Source of the DNA: Meiothermus sp. QL-1
GTDB taxonomy: Bacteria > Deinococcota > Deinococci > Deinococcales > Thermaceae
NCBI RefSeq assembly: GCF_003351145.1
Contig: NZ_QQSV01000002.1
Coordinates: forward strand, 1-64,000
Direction of reading: 5' to 3'
Length of the DNA stretch: 64,000 nt
This document shows, piece after piece, positions 25,848 through 37,208 of the stretch; within the stretch, counting starts at the first letter, position 1, and each line of letters starts with the position of its first letter. Under the pieces are notes generated by a model. That model was not told the origin of the DNA and did not search any database. It saw nothing but the letters and a program-made list of their open reading frames with translations. The translations under genes were made by a program, and so were the position numbers.

Positions 25848-28800
25848 GGCGCCTCCCCCAGGCCTTCTAGCGCGGCCTCGCTTTCCAAAATTACCTCCCT
25901 CAGGCGGGCCAAAGTGTCCTCCCGGGCCTGCCAGAGCCCCCGCGCGCTGGCCTCCAGCAGCCGTTCGGCGATGGCCTGGAGGGCCCAGGGGTTGGCCGCC
26001 TTGAGGAAGGCCTGGATGCCCGGGTCCAGGGCGTAGGCCTCGGCCACCCCCTCGAAGACGAAGTCCGGCACCACCCCGGCGGTGGCGCTGTAGCCGAAGA
26101 GGTAGTCCACCGTGGCGGCGAGCTCGAGCCCCCCCTTGTAGCCGTGGCGCTGGACGGCCTGAAGCCACTTGGGGTTCACCACCCGGCTGCGGTAGACCCT
26201 GAGGATTTCCTCCCTCAGGTCGCGCACCCGGGGGCGCTCGGGGTCGGCGGAGTCGCCGAAGTAGGCCCGGGGGGCCTCGCCCCGCAGCGCGCGCACCGCA
26301 GCGATAAGCCCCCCGTGGTACTGGAAGTAGTCGTCGGCGTCCAGGATGTCGTGTTCGCGGTTGTCCTGGTTGTGCAGGGCCAGCTCCACCTGCCTCAGGC
26401 GCTCGGCGAAGGTGGCCTGGGCCTCTACCCCTTCCGCATCCCGCCCGTAGGCGTACCCCCCCCAGCTAAGGTAGACCTGGGCCAGGTCGGCCGGGCCCTC
26501 CCAGTGGCCGGTCTCAATCAGGTGCAGCAGCCCTGCCCCGTAGCTCCCCGGCTTGGCCCCGAAGATGCGCCAGCGGGCCCGGGCCTCCAGGGTTTCCAGG
26601 GGTTCTTGGCTTTCCTTTTGCAGCTCGGCCAGGTAGTGCTTGCGGGGGTAGTTTTGCTCAGGCGGCTCGGGAAGCTGCATCACCAGCTCGAAGGCTTCGT
26701 CCAGAAGGGCGATGAGGTGGGGGAAGGCGTCGCGAAAGAAGCCCGAGATGCGCAGCACCACGTCGATGCGGGGACGGCCCAGCTCGCCTAGGGGGATGGC
26801 TTCCAGCCCCTCGATACGCCGGCTCACCGGATGCCAGCGGGGGCGCACCCCCAAAAAGGCCAGCACCTGGGCCACATCGTCGCCCTGGGTGCGCATCTGG
26901 GCGGTGCCCCAGGCCGAGAGGGCCACCGTCTCAGGGTAGCGGCCCGTCTCCTTGAGGTAGCGCTCCAGGGTTTCCCGAGCCAGCCGCTCTCCTACCCGCC
27001 AGGCCCCGGGGGAGGGCAGGGCGCGGGGGTCCACCGCGTAGAAGTTGCGCCCGCTGGGCAGCGCGTGGGCCTGGCCGCGGCTGGGGGCCCCGGCCGGGCC
27101 CGGGGGGATGTACCCCCCTTCCAGGCCCCGCAGGAGGTTCTCAATTTCGTCGTCGGTGCGCTCCAAGGCCGGTACCAGCCGGGTGGCGGCATAGACCAGG
27201 GTCTGCCTCAGCTCCTCTAGCGCTTCCGGGTGTGCCAGGGGCGGGGGCAGGCTGCGCAGGGCGGCCTCCGGGTCGAGGTCCTCCTCCAGGGCCTGGTAGA
27301 GCTCCAGGGCCAGGCGCTCCAGGCTTTCGAGCACCTGGGCGTGGCTCTGGCCCAGGGGGTGGGGGGGGTCCAGGCGGCGGCCCTTGTGCTCTAGAAGGGC
27401 CTCGAGGTCGAACCCGTAGGCCCGCGCCAGGCTGGCCAGCCAGCCCGGCACAGGTCCGTTGGGCAGCCGGGTGAGGGCCCGGAGGGTCTCGGCCAGGGGG
27501 GGGAGCTGGCCTAGGATGTGGAGCCCATCGCGAATCTGGGCCAGCCCCAGCTCGCAGAGGTAGCCCTCGAGGTCTTCCAAAAGGTGGGCCACCTGGCGGC
27601 CCTCCATCTCAGCCAGGCTGGCGGGGATGCCTTCCGGGGTGAGGGTCTCGTCCCACTCGTGCTTGTGGTCGCCGTGGTCGGCGGAGAGCAGGCTTTTTAG
27701 CTCGAGGTCGGTCTTGAGCTGGGTCTCCTCTAAAATTTGCCAGATTTCCTGTTGCAGAAGGGGCAGCTTGCTGGGGTCGAGCTTTTCCAGAGCGTAGTAC
27801 TCGTTCACCAGCTCGCTGAGGCGGGCCAGGGGGCCATAGGTCTCGGCCAGGGTGAGCGGTGGGGGCAGGTGGTCCACGATGGCGGCGTGGGCCCGCCGTT
27901 TGGCCTGGGTGCCCTCCCCGGGGTCGTTCAGGATGAAGGGGTAGAAAAGCGGCAGCTCGCCCAGCAAGGCGTCCGGGGCGCAGGCCGCCGAAAGGCCCAC
28001 CCCCTTGCCAGGAAGCCACTCCAGGGTGCCGTGCTTGCCCATGTGCACGATGGCGTCGGCCCCGAACCCCACCTCAAGCCAGCGGTAGAAAGCGGCGTAG
28101 TGGTGGGTGGGGGGTAGGTCGGGGGTGTGGTAGATGGCATCAGGGTCGAGGCCGTAGCCCCGGGGGGGCTGGAGGGCGATGAGCACGTTCCCCAGTTCCA
28201 GGGCCGCCACCCAGTAGCTCTCCTCGTCGCTGTAGGGCTCTTCCTGCAGGTTGAGCTGGGCCAGGGCCCCAAGCCCTTTGGAGAGGATCTTCTTATCGGT
28301 CCTGAGCCGGCCCTCCCGCAGGGTGTAGCCCCGCTCGCGGGGGGTGCCCCAGAAGTCCTCCATGCGCAGGCGCAGGGCCTCGGGAAAGTCCCGGAACCAG
28401 CGCAGGTAGGCGGCGCGGGGGATGCGGACCACCCGGGAGGGGTCCAGCGGGTGGCGGGGATCGTAGCTGCCGGCGCTGAGGAGCAGGGCCATCAGGGCCT
28501 CGGGGGTCTCGGGCAGCTCGGGGAGGGTGTAGCCCCTGGCCCGCATGGCCCGCAGGAGCCGGAGGAGCGAGGCGGGGGTATCGAGCCCCACCGCTCCCCC
28601 CACAGCCTGGGCCTTGGCCGAGGCGTGGGTGAGCACCAGCGCCACCCGCTTCTCCGCGTTGGGCTTTCGCCTCAGGCTGGCAAGCCGCCAGGCCAGGCCC
28701 GCCACCCGCTCCATCCGCTCGGGCTCGGGGGCGTACAGCGGGGCCTGGTCCTTGAAGCTGATGGGCACCCCAATAAGCCGCCCGTCAAACTCTGGCAGGG

Positions 28801-30133
28801 CCACGTGCATGGCGGTCTCGAGGGGGTTCAGCCCCCGGCTGCTCACCTCCCAGGCTCCTTTGGGCATCCCAGCGGCGATGGCCTGCACCACCGGCACCCC
28901 CATCCGCTCAAAGGCCCCCTGACCTTCCCCCTGGGCGCCTAGGGCGAAGGCCAGGGTGGAGATCAGCACGTCTACCCGCCCCTCCAAAAGCCTCAAGGCC
29001 GCCGGGAAGCCCTCCTCCATGGACCGCAGCGAGGAGGTGAAGACGGGAAGAGCGTTCATGCCCCGGGCCTCCAGGGCCTCCACCAGCCCGTCTATGAACG
29101 CGAGGTTGCCTGAAAGGAAGTGAGCCCGGTAGAAGAGGATGCCGGCGGTGGGCCTCGAGGGGTCGCAGAGCCGCTGCCAGTCCTCCAGGCTGGCCCCCTG
29201 GGGCAGGCGGGGGTGGTAGAGGCCGTGCTCGGGCTGGGGCACGGGTGGGCTGTAGCCCAGGCGGCTTCCCAGTAGGGCGTCTGAAAGGTACTTGCAGAGC
29301 TCCACCAGGTTGTCCACCCCGCCGGCCATCAGGTAGGCGGTGGCCTTGCGCAGGACCTCCGGGCCCACGCTGGACCGCCGAGCTAGCTCTGGGGGAAACT
29401 CGCCCAGGCCGCTCACCAGGAGGAGGTGCTGGCCGTGGGCCCGGGCATGCTCCAAGAGGGCCGCTATGCCCGGCACCCCCTCCAGCGAGCCGTGCAGCCG
29501 CAGCAGCACCACCCGGGCCTCGCCCAGGGGGCCCTGGAGCCAAAGCGCCATCTGTTCGGGGGTCTTGAGCCGGTTGAGGCTCAGCCCCAGCACGGGGGGA
29601 AAGCCAGGGGGCAGGAGGGTCTTGGCCGCCTCCAGGGCCAGGAGGTCGGTGTCGGCGTGGGTCAGAAGGGCCAGGCCCGATAGCCCCCCAGGGGCTGGCT
29701 TCAGGGGGGCTGGGGGGGTCTGGTTGATTCCCCGGGCCTCCCAGTCGTAGAAGTTGAAGACGTACTCGGCCAGCTCGGGCGGAGGGGGCAGGAAGCGGTC
29801 GGCGGCCAGCATGGCCTCGATGTAGTCGAAGATGAGCCGCACCTGCCAGGGGGTATTCACCGAGTGGAACCAGACCGAGCGCCCGTCGAAGACCAGCGCG
29901 GCCACGTTGGCCAGCGCGCACGGGCCCAGGCAGCCCCCCCGGGTCAGGTGCACCACGTTGCGCAACCTGCGCCTGAGCCACTCCTCCTTGTAGACCTCGG
30001 CGGGCACCCTCGCGTAGCCCCGCTCGGTGTGGCCGCAGCAACACCCGGTGTAGCAGTAGCTCAGGTGGCCCCGCTTCTGCACGATGTGCACCGGGCGGCC
30101 ATCCGGGCGCAGGACTTTCTGGCGGTAGGTCAT
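25844..30133 (-). CDS. cobN: Cobaltochelatase large subunit CobN with N-terminal thioredoxin-like ferredoxin domain
   Basis: 1429 residues. Residues 1 to about 125 form a thioredoxin-like [2Fe-2S] ferredoxin domain, with cysteines C27, C31, C32, C33, C68 and C72 (CYTGCCCG and GGCLGPC). The rest is CobN, with the signature [15 protein letters not shown] near the middle. CobN inserts cobalt into hydrogenobyrinic a,c-diamide, the aerobic-type route, with ATP hydrolysis by the AAA/VWA partner encoded next. The fused domain might handle redox state of cobalt or cluster-dependent control; that is inference. Confidence 0.92.
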   Translation of the reverse strand: MTYRQKVLRPDGRPVHIVQKRGHLSYCYTGCCCGHTERGYARVPAEVYKEEWLRRRLRNVVHLTRGGCLGPCALANVAALVFDGRSVWFHSVNTPWQVRLIFDYIEAMLAADRFLPPPPELAEYVFNFYDWEARGINQTPPAPLKPAPGGLSGLALLTHADTDLLALEAAKTLLPPGFPPVLGLSLNRLKTPEQMALWLQGPLGEARVVLLRLHGSLEGVPGIAALLEHARAHGQHLLLVSGLGEFPPELARRSSVGPEVLRKATAYLMAGGVDNLVELCKYLSDALLGSRLGYSPPVPQPEHGLYHPRLPQGASLEDWQRLCDPSRPTAGILFYRAHFLSGNLAFIDGLVEALEARGMNALPVFTSSLRSMEEGFPAALRLLEGRVDVLISTLAFALGAQGEGQGAFERMGVPVVQAIAAGMPKGAWEVSSRGLNPLETAMHVALPEFDGRLIGVPISFKDQAPLYAPEPERMERVAGLAWRLASLRRKPNAEKRVALVLTHASAKAQAVGGAVGLDTPASLLRLLRAMRARGYTLPELPETPEALMALLLSAGSYDPRHPLDPSRVVRIPRAAYLRWFRDFPEALRLRMEDFWGTPRERGYTLREGRLRTDKKILSKGLGALAQLNLQEEPYSDEESYWVAALELGNVLIALQPPRGYGLDPDAIYHTPDLPPTHHYAAFYRWLEVGFGADAIVHMGKHGTLEWLPGKGVGLSAACAPDALLGELPLFYPFILNDPGEGTQAKRRAHAAIVDHLPPPLTLAETYGPLARLSELVNEYYALEKLDPSKLPLLQQEIWQILEETQLKTDLELKSLLSADHGDHKHEWDETLTPEGIPASLAEMEGRQVAHLLEDLEGYLCELGLAQIRDGLHILGQLPPLAETLRALTRLPNGPVPGWLASLARAYGFDLEALLEHKGRRLDPPHPLGQSHAQVLESLERLALELYQALEEDLDPEAALRSLPPPLAHPEALEELRQTLVYAATRLVPALERTDDEIENLLRGLEGGYIPPGPAGAPSRGQAHALPSGRNFYAVDPRALPSPGAWRVGERLARETLERYLKETGRYPETVALSAWGTAQMRTQGDDVAQVLAFLGVRPRWHPVSRRIEGLEAIPLGELGRPRIDVVLRISGFFRDAFPHLIALLDEAFELVMQLPEPPEQNYPRKHYLAELQKESQEPLETLEARARWRIFGAKPGSYGAGLLHLIETGHWEGPADLAQVYLSWGGYAYGRDAEGVEAQATFAERLRQVELALHNQDNREHDILDADDYFQYHGGLIAAVRALRGEAPRAYFGDSADPERPRVRDLREEILRVYRSRVVNPKWLQAVQRHGYKGGLELAATVDYLFGYSATAGVVPDFVFEGVAEAYALDPGIQAFLKAANPWALQAIAERLLEASARGLWQAREDTLARLREVILESEAALEGLGEAP

Positions 30134-30136
30134 GGC

Positions 30137-30700
30137 CTAGTGCTCAATGCCCCGCTGGGCCGGCACCCCGGCGTCGAAGGCGTGCTTCACCTTGCGCACC
30201 TCGCTCACGGTGTCGGCCAGCTCGAGAATCTCCTCAGGCATCCCCCGTCCGGTAAGCACCACGTGCACCCCCTTGGGGCGTTCGCGCAGGGTTCTCAGCA
30301 CCTCCTCTAGCGGCACCCAGCCGTAGCGCAGGGGGTAGCTGATCTCGTCCAGCACCACCAGGAAGTACTCGCCCGATAGAATTAGCGCCCGGGCCTTCTG
30401 CCAGCCCGCATAGGCCAGGGCCGCCGAGCGGGCCAGGTCCTTGGATTTCCAGCTAAACCCGTCCCCCAGCCCCTCGATCTCCACCCCGAGCTGGGCCAAG
30501 GCGCGGTGCTCGCCGAAGGCGGCGCCCTCGTGCTTCATAAACTGCAGGATGCGGGCCCTGTACCCCCGCCCCACCGCCCTCAGCACCAGGCCCAAAGCGG
30601 CGGTGGTCTTGCCCTTGCCCTCACCGGTGTAGACCAGCACCAGCCCGCGCCGCTCGCCGGTGGGCTTCTGGTAGGGTTTTTCCCGTTTAGGCTCCTCCAT
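30137..30700 (-). CDS. cobO: Cob(I)yrinic acid a,c-diamide adenosyltransferase
   Basis: 187 residues from the ATG 2 bases after the btuC stop; an earlier start would lie inside btuC. The modified P-loop [12 protein letters not shown] follows LVLVYT, and the family motif [12 protein letters not shown] is present. The enzyme transfers the adenosyl group of ATP to the cobalt of corrinoids. It lies between the transporter genes and cobN in the riboswitch-led operon. Confidence 0.95.
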   Translation of the reverse strand: MEEPKREKPYQKPTGERRGLVLVYTGEGKGKTTAALGLVLRAVGRGYRARILQFMKHEGAAFGEHRALAQLGVEIEGLGDGFSWKSKDLARSAALAYAGWQKARALILSGEYFLVVLDEISYPLRYGWVPLEEVLRTLRERPKGVHVVLTGRGMPEEILELADTVSEVRKVKHAFDAGVPAQRGIEH

Positions 30701-30702
30701 GC

Positions 30703-31752
30703 TCACCCCCAGCGGAGCTCCCGTCGGGCCCGCCACAGCAGGTAGAGGAAGAAAGGCCCGCCCAGCAGGGTGGTGATCACCCCTACCGGCAGCTCAGCCG
30801 GTCGCACCACCGCCCGGGCGGCCCAGTCGGCCAGGGCCAGCAGAAGGGCCCCGCCCAGGGCCGAGGCTGGGAGCAGGTAGCGGTAGTCGCCCCCCACGAG
30901 CTGGCGCAGGGCATGGGGGGCCACGAAGCCCACGAAGCCGATGATGCCGGCCTGTACCACCGAGAGGGCGGTGAGCAGCGTGGAGAGGGCCACCAGCAAA
31001 AGCCGAAGGGCCGGGAGCGGCAGCCCCAGGCTGCGCGCGGTCTCCTCCCCCAGGGCCAGGGCGTTCAGGGTCCTGGAAAGCCCCCACAAAAGGGGCAGCG
31101 CCAGCAAAAGCCCCAGGGCCAGCATCCCCACCCCCCGCCAGCCCATGAAGCTGAGGCTGCCCAGGGTGTAGCTGAAGACCTCGCGGATGCGGTCGGTGTC
31201 CAAGAGCAGCAGCAGGGTGGAAAGGCCGGTGAGCACGCTGCCCACCACCACCCCGGCCAGGATCAGGTGCTGGCCGCTCTGGGCCCCTCCGGCCAGACTC
31301 AGGGTTAGCACCACCGCCAGCAGCGCCCCCAGGAAGGCCCCCAGAGCCGCGGTGGTGGGCAGGCTGGCGAAGAAGAGGCCGGCTCCGAAGCCTCCCAGGA
31401 CCCCGCTCAGGCTCAGGGTGAGGGTGAAGCCGAAGGAGGCCCCTGCGGCCACCCCCATCAAGTAGGGGTCGGCCAGGGGGTTGCGGAAGAGGCCCTGGTA
31501 GGCAGCGCCAGCCAGACCCAAAGCAGCCCCCACCAGCATGGCCCCTAGCACCCGGGGCAGGCGCAGTTCGGTGACGATGGGGTTCTCGTGCTGGCCGAGC
31601 AGGGCCGCCACCACCTCGGCCGGGGGGATGTGGACCGCCCCCTGTCCTACCCCCAGGACCAGCGCTACGGCCAGGAAAAAGAGCAGAGCGGTGAAGACCA
31701 GGCCCCGCCGGGCTGCCAGGCCGACCCCTCCCCAGCCTAAATGCCCCTGCAT
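30703..31752 (-). CDS. btuC: Cobalamin/corrinoid ABC transporter permease (FecCD family)
   Basis: 349 residues with about ten membrane segments. The FecCD patterns [22 protein letters not shown] and [14 protein letters not shown] are clear. It follows btuF by 3 bases, both behind the B12 riboswitch, which supports corrinoid rather than iron-siderophore transport. The ATPase gene (btuD) is missing here; the operon passes straight to cobO. Confidence 0.9.
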   Translation of the reverse strand: MQGHLGWGGVGLAARRGLVFTALLFFLAVALVLGVGQGAVHIPPAEVVAALLGQHENPIVTELRLPRVLGAMLVGAALGLAGAAYQGLFRNPLADPYLMGVAAGASFGFTLTLSLSGVLGGFGAGLFFASLPTTAALGAFLGALLAVVLTLSLAGGAQSGQHLILAGVVVGSVLTGLSTLLLLLDTDRIREVFSYTLGSLSFMGWRGVGMLALGLLLALPLLWGLSRTLNALALGEETARSLGLPLPALRLLLVALSTLLTALSVVQAGIIGFVGFVAPHALRQLVGGDYRYLLPASALGGALLLALADWAARAVVRPAELPVGVITTLLGGPFFLYLLWRARRELRWG

Positions 31753-31755
31753 GGC

Positions 31756-32622
31756 CTACCTGAGCTCAGGGTGGAAGCAGCCGATGAGGAGCCTGAGCCC
31801 CTGGGCCACGCGGGGGCCCGGGCGGGAGAGCAGGTCGGTGGCCTCGCCGCTGAAGGCGCAGATGCGGTTTTGCTGCACCGCGGGGAGGGCAGCCCAGCCG
31901 GGCCGGTTCTTGATGGCCGCCACCTCGGGATGGGTGACCACGATGACCTGGGGCCTCCGCTGCAGCACCAGCTCGGGGCTGATCTTGGGGAAGTTGCCCA
32001 GCTCAGCGGGGATGATGTTCTGCCCTCGAGCCTTTTCAATCAGGGTGCCGATGAAGGAGCTGGGCCCCGCGGTGTAAGGGGTGGGGTCAATCTCGTAGTA
32101 GACGGTGGGGCGCTCCTTGGCCTTGGCGGCCTGGCTTTCCAGGGCGAAGACCTCGGCCTGGATGCGGGCCACCAGCCGCTCGGCCTCGGCCCGCATCCCA
32201 AGCATCTGGCCGTAGACCCTGGCGGTGCGGAAGATGTCGGCGTAGGTCTGGGGCCGGGTGATGTAGACGGTGAGGCCGGCCCGCTCGAGGGTGTCCACGA
32301 TGCGGGGCGAGTTCACAATTACCAGGTCGGGCTTGAGGGCCACGATGAGTTCGGGGTTGGGGTTGATGAGCCCCCCGGCCTTGGGCAGGTTGCGCACCAT
32401 CTCCGGCCAGTTGGAGAACTGGTCGGTGGCCACGATGCGCCGGCAGGCTGCCTCGGACAGGCTGCAGATGGTCTCGGTGGCCGAGGGCAGCATGGTCACG
32501 ATGCGCTGGGGTGGCTTTTGTAGGGTGATGGTGCGGCCCTGGTCGTCGGTGAGGGTGAGGGGAAACTGGGCTAGAGCAAGACCGAGGAGGAGTGTCAGCA
32601 GGACAAAGAGGGTTCGTTTCAT
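31756..32622 (-). CDS. btuF: Cobalamin/corrinoid ABC transporter substrate-binding protein
   Basis: 288 residues with signal peptide (MKRTLFVLLTLLLGLALA). It is a class III binding protein: RIVTMLPSATETICSL at the start and the long-helix linker (MRAEAERLVARIQAEV). It likely binds cobalamin or cobinamide outside the membrane. It is the first gene after the riboswitch; AGGGAG lies 8 bases before the ATG. Confidence 0.9.
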   Translation of the reverse strand: MKRTLFVLLTLLLGLALAQFPLTLTDDQGRTITLQKPPQRIVTMLPSATETICSLSEAACRRIVATDQFSNWPEMVRNLPKAGGLINPNPELIVALKPDLVIVNSPRIVDTLERAGLTVYITRPQTYADIFRTARVYGQMLGMRAEAERLVARIQAEVFALESQAAKAKERPTVYYEIDPTPYTAGPSSFIGTLIEKARGQNIIPAELGNFPKISPELVLQRRPQVIVVTHPEVAAIKNRPGWAALPAVQQNRICAFSGEATDLLSRPGPRVAQGLRLLIGCFHPELR

Positions 32623-32633
32623 TGTGGCTCCCT

Positions 32634-32849
32634 AAAGCTCGAGCTTGGATTTCGCCATGAGACCGGGAACCCCGTTCTCTCCCGTTGTGCGCGGGAGTCC
32701 TCAGTTGCGGCTCCTGAGGACTTCTCGGCAGGTATTCGGGCTTAGGGCCTTGGGCCCCTTACCGCTGCGCAACAGCGCCGGACTTTCACCGGACTTCCCC
32801 ACTTTAAGGCTGGACTACGCGCCCAGCCACCGAGAGCGGCTCGAGCTTT
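32634..32849 (-). promoter_or_regulatory. Cobalamin (B12) riboswitch and leader of the btuF operon
   Basis: On the minus strand the leader holds the riboswitch core GGGGAAGTCCGGTGAAAGTC, then CGGCGCTGTTGCGCAGCGGT, and the B12 box CCGAATACCTGCC. After it comes a perfect 9-bp hairpin AGTCCTCAG/CTGAGGACT (32696-32722). The whole leader is bracketed by an 11-bp perfect complement (AAAGCTCGAGC at the 5' end, GCTCGAGCTTT at the 3' end) whose 3' strand abuts the AGGGAG binding site. No U-run is present, so control of translation is more likely than termination. Exact borders are approximate. Confidence 0.93.
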
Positions 32850-32932
32850 GCTAAACCCTAGCGGGTCGCACGTTACAATTTAGCCTGGGCCAGGGGCTTT
32901 GGACAAGCCGGGCAACCGGGTAGCCTGGAAGG

Positions 32933-33712
32933 GTGCGCTATCTGAGGGTGCTCTGGCGTTTTTGGACCACGGCGCTGGCCGCAGAGCTCGAGTACCGTGG
33001 CAACTTCTTTCTGGCCGCTCTTTCGGCTTTGGGAGGGGCAGCCGGGAGCCTTTTTGGTATCTCGCTCCTCTACCAAGGCGGCTACCAGCCAGGGGGGTGG
33101 CGCTTTGAGGAGGCGCTGCTGGTGCTGGCGGCTTTTTTGATGCTGGATGGCTTTTCTCTGGTGCTTTTGTACCCCAACCTGGGCCGCATCGTGGAGCACG
33201 TGCAGAAGGGCACTTTAGACTTCGTGCTGCTCAAACCCATCGACAGCCAGTTCTGGCTTTCCTTCCGCAGCCTCTCGCCCTGGGGCCTGAGCGATGGGCT
33301 GATTGGCCTGGGGCTTTGGTTCTATGCGGCCGGGCAGCTAGGGCTGGGATGGATGGACCACCTGCGGGGTATTTTCCTTTTGGCTTCGGCCATGCTGATG
33401 CTTTATAGCCTTTGGTTCGTTATCGGCGCCACCAGCATCTACTTCGTCAAGGTGGCCAACGCGGTGGAGGTGTTGCGGGCTTTGCTGGAGGCTGGACGCT
33501 TCCCGGTGCAGGCCTTCCCCCCTGCCTACCGATTTGTCTTTACCTTCCTGGTGCCGGTGGCCTTCCTCACCACGGTGCCCGCCGAGGCGGTGCTCGGCCG
33601 GCTGGGCCCGGCCAGCTTTGGGCTGGCCGTGGGCCTGGCCCTGGCGCTCCTGCTGGGGGCCCGGCTTTTCTGGCGTCTGGCCTTGAGGAGCTACACCTCG
33701 GCCTCGAGCTGA
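32933..33712 (+). CDS. ABC-2 type transporter permease (COG3694-like)
   Basis: 259 residues from a GTG start, with about six hydrophobic segments. The motif LLKPIDSQFWLSFR after a GRIVEHVQKGTLDFV stretch is typical of the permease family that pairs with an ATPase and a second permease. Neither partner lies next to it, so it is an orphan in this window. The exported substrate is unknown. TACAAT (32874-32879) upstream may be its -10 box. Confidence 0.75.
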   Translation: MRYLRVLWRFWTTALAAELEYRGNFFLAALSALGGAAGSLFGISLLYQGGYQPGGWRFEEALLVLAAFLMLDGFSLVLLYPNLGRIVEHVQKGTLDFVLLKPIDSQFWLSFRSLSPWGLSDGLIGLGLWFYAAGQLGLGWMDHLRGIFLLASAMLMLYSLWFVIGATSIYFVKVANAVEVLRALLEAGRFPVQAFPPAYRFVFTFLVPVAFLTTVPAEAVLGRLGPASFGLAVGLALALLLGARLFWRLALRSYTSASS

Positions 33713-33713
33713 C

Positions 33714-35476
<1,763 letters not shown>

Positions 35477-35485
35477 CGCAAGGGG

Positions 35486-36646
35486 CTAGGCCCGCTCCTG
35501 GATGGCCTGGGCGGCCTCGAGCAGGGTGGAAAGGTCGGGGTGGCGCAGGATGTAGCCGTAGTTGCCGATAGCCCCCGCGAAGATGCCGCTGATGGGCTCG
35601 TGGTGCGCGATGAGATGGCCAAACTCAGCCAGCACCTGCTCGTGGCTGCGCTTGTAGGGGATGTGGTCCTTGCGGCCCACGTAGGCGGCGAAGTAGGGGT
35701 AGGTGGGCTTTTCCCTCACCCGGCCGTAGGTGAGGAGATGGGCCCACTCGCGGAAGATGTCCATGTCGTTGGCGTAGTTGAACATGTCCACCGTAAGCCC
35801 CCCTGGGGGGCGCAGGTTGACCTCCAGCGCCACCAGCGAGCCGTCCTCCAGGCGGAAAAACTCGAAGTGGAAGAAGCGCTCCCGCACCCCAAAGGCCTCC
35901 ACCACCCTTCGCCCCGCCTCGCGCAGGTCTTCGGGAATCTGCCGCACCATGTAGTAGTAGAGGTCGGTGTCCTGGTTGACCGCTTCCATCACCCCTTTGG
36001 AGTACTCGAGCGAGCTGTCCAGCACAACGTTTCCATCCCGGTCGGTCAGGCCGTCGTAGGTGACGATGCGCCCCGGTACGAAGGCCTCTACGATGTAGTC
36101 CACCGGGGGCTTGCTGGCGATGTAGGCCTTGAGCTCCTCATCGTTGGTAATCTTGTAGGTTTTGGCTGCCCCCACCCCCACATCGGGCTTGGCTACCACG
36201 GGATAGCCCACCTCGTCCACAAAATCCTGCAGCTCAGCAGCGCTGCGGCAGATCCTCCCCGGGGCCACCCGCAGCCCGGCCTTCTGGAAGAGAGCCTTCA
36301 TCACCGATTTGCGTTTTACCCGGTCCATGTCGGCTGGACGCAGGCCGGAGATGTTGAAGTCCTCGCGCAGCCGGGCCTCGGTCTCCAGCCAGTACTCGTT
36401 CAGCGAGTCGAGCCGGTCCAGCTTGCCGTAGCGGTGGGTGAAGTAGCCCAGCGCCCGCAAAAGCTCGTCGTAGTGGTGCAGGTCGGAGACCCGGTAGTAC
36501 TCGGTAAGGGCCTGCCGCAGCTCGGGGCGCAGGTGCTCGTAAGGGGCGTCGGCCAGCCCCAGCACGTTGTGACCGAACTCGCGCAGCCGCGCGCAGAAGG
36601 GCCAGTAGTTGGGGGGAAAGTGGGGGGAAAGGAAGACCACGTTCAC
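35486..36646 (-). CDS. ATP-grasp domain carboxylate ligase of unknown substrate
   Basis: 386 residues from GTG 36646, 7 bases after GGAGG; a longer frame upstream has no binding site. The ATP-grasp fold shows in YPVVAKPDVGVGAAKTYKI, VEAFVPGRIVTYDGL and the Mg-binding FEFFRLEDGSLVALEVNLRPPGG. The N-terminal part (VFLSPHFPPNYWPFCARL) looks like a Rossmann pre-domain. Such enzymes join a carboxylate to an amine or thiol with ATP. No neighbouring pathway gene reveals the substrate. Confidence 0.82.
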   Translation of the reverse strand: MNVVFLSPHFPPNYWPFCARLREFGHNVLGLADAPYEHLRPELRQALTEYYRVSDLHHYDELLRALGYFTHRYGKLDRLDSLNEYWLETEARLREDFNISGLRPADMDRVKRKSVMKALFQKAGLRVAPGRICRSAAELQDFVDEVGYPVVAKPDVGVGAAKTYKITNDEELKAYIASKPPVDYIVEAFVPGRIVTYDGLTDRDGNVVLDSSLEYSKGVMEAVNQDTDLYYYMVRQIPEDLREAGRRVVEAFGVRERFFHFEFFRLEDGSLVALEVNLRPPGGLTVDMFNYANDMDIFREWAHLLTYGRVREKPTYPYFAAYVGRKDHIPYKRSHEQVLAEFGHLIAHHEPISGIFAGAIGNYGYILRHPDLSTLLEAAQAIQERA

Positions 36647-36678
36647 CGTCGTACCTCCAGGTCCTTGAATTGCCCCTA

Positions 36679-36708
36679 AGTATCCCCAAAGCCCTGTGCA
36701 AAGCGCAA
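36679..36708 (-). promoter_or_regulatory. Promoter of the ATP-grasp gene
   Basis: On the minus strand TTGCGC (36703-36708) and GATACT (36679-36684) are 18 bases apart. The start would lie about 25 bases before the GTG, leaving room for the GGAGG site, so this gene has a normal leader. Confidence 0.5.
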
Positions 36709-36719
36709 GGTCCGCTTCC

Positions 36720-36748
36720 TTGCCAAAGGGCTGTGGGTTGGGTAGGGT
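36720..36748 (+). promoter_or_regulatory. Near-leaderless promoter of the secreted protein gene
   Basis: TTGCCA (36720-36725), a 17-base spacer and TAGGGT (36743-36748) end 7 bases before the ATG at 36756. It is divergent from the ATP-grasp promoter about 12 bases away. Confidence 0.5.
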
Positions 36749-36755
36749 ATGGGGC

Positions 36756-37205
36756 ATGAACCGATGGGCGAGGGCCGTGGGGGTGGCCCTGGTGCTCCTG
36801 GCCGAGGCGGTGGCCAGCGGGGTGGATATCGGTTTTTCGGTAAGCGGCGGGGGTGGTTTCATGGGGCATCTGGGGTTTTACCTGGAGGCTCGTCCGGTGG
36901 ACCTCCGCAGCCAGTTGGTGGTAGGCGCACCGGGGGGGCTTTACTTGAGCGGGGAGGTGGTCTACCCCCTGCCCCTCTACCTTTGGTTGCGGCCCTACCT
37001 AGCCGGCGGGGTGGCGGTGGGCCTTGCCGCCTACACCGCTCCCGGCGAGCTACGCCTGCGTTTGGGCGAGCGGTGGTATGCCATGTTTTCGCTAGGGGTG
37101 CAGTTCCCCGAGCGGGGCTACCGACCCTACCTCGAGGTGAGCCAGGTGGTGGGCTCGGAGGGCTTTCAGCGTGTCACCGTGGGATTCATAGCCGAGCTGA
37201 GGTAG
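36756..37205 (+). CDS. Small exported protein of unknown function
   Basis: 149 residues. The N-terminus (MNRWARAVGVALVLLAEAVASG) looks like a signal peptide. The mature part is rich in glycine and aromatic residues in alternating strands (LGFYLEARPVDLRSQLVVGA, YLWLRPYLAGGVAVGL), as in small outer-membrane beta-barrels. No family was recognised. The gene is followed after 3 bases by another unknown gene and is divergent from the ATP-grasp gene. Confidence 0.7.
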   Translation: MNRWARAVGVALVLLAEAVASGVDIGFSVSGGGGFMGHLGFYLEARPVDLRSQLVVGAPGGLYLSGEVVYPLPLYLWLRPYLAGGVAVGLAAYTAPGELRLRLGERWYAMFSLGVQFPERGYRPYLEVSQVVGSEGFQRVTVGFIAELR

Positions 37206-37208
37206 GGC

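Noticed and set aside
25848-26168. N-terminal extension of the AAA/VWA chelatase subunit
   Set aside because: It lies within the cobN coding region in another frame and reads as G/R-rich noise. The ATG at 25847 overlaps the cobN stop in the usual ATGA way.
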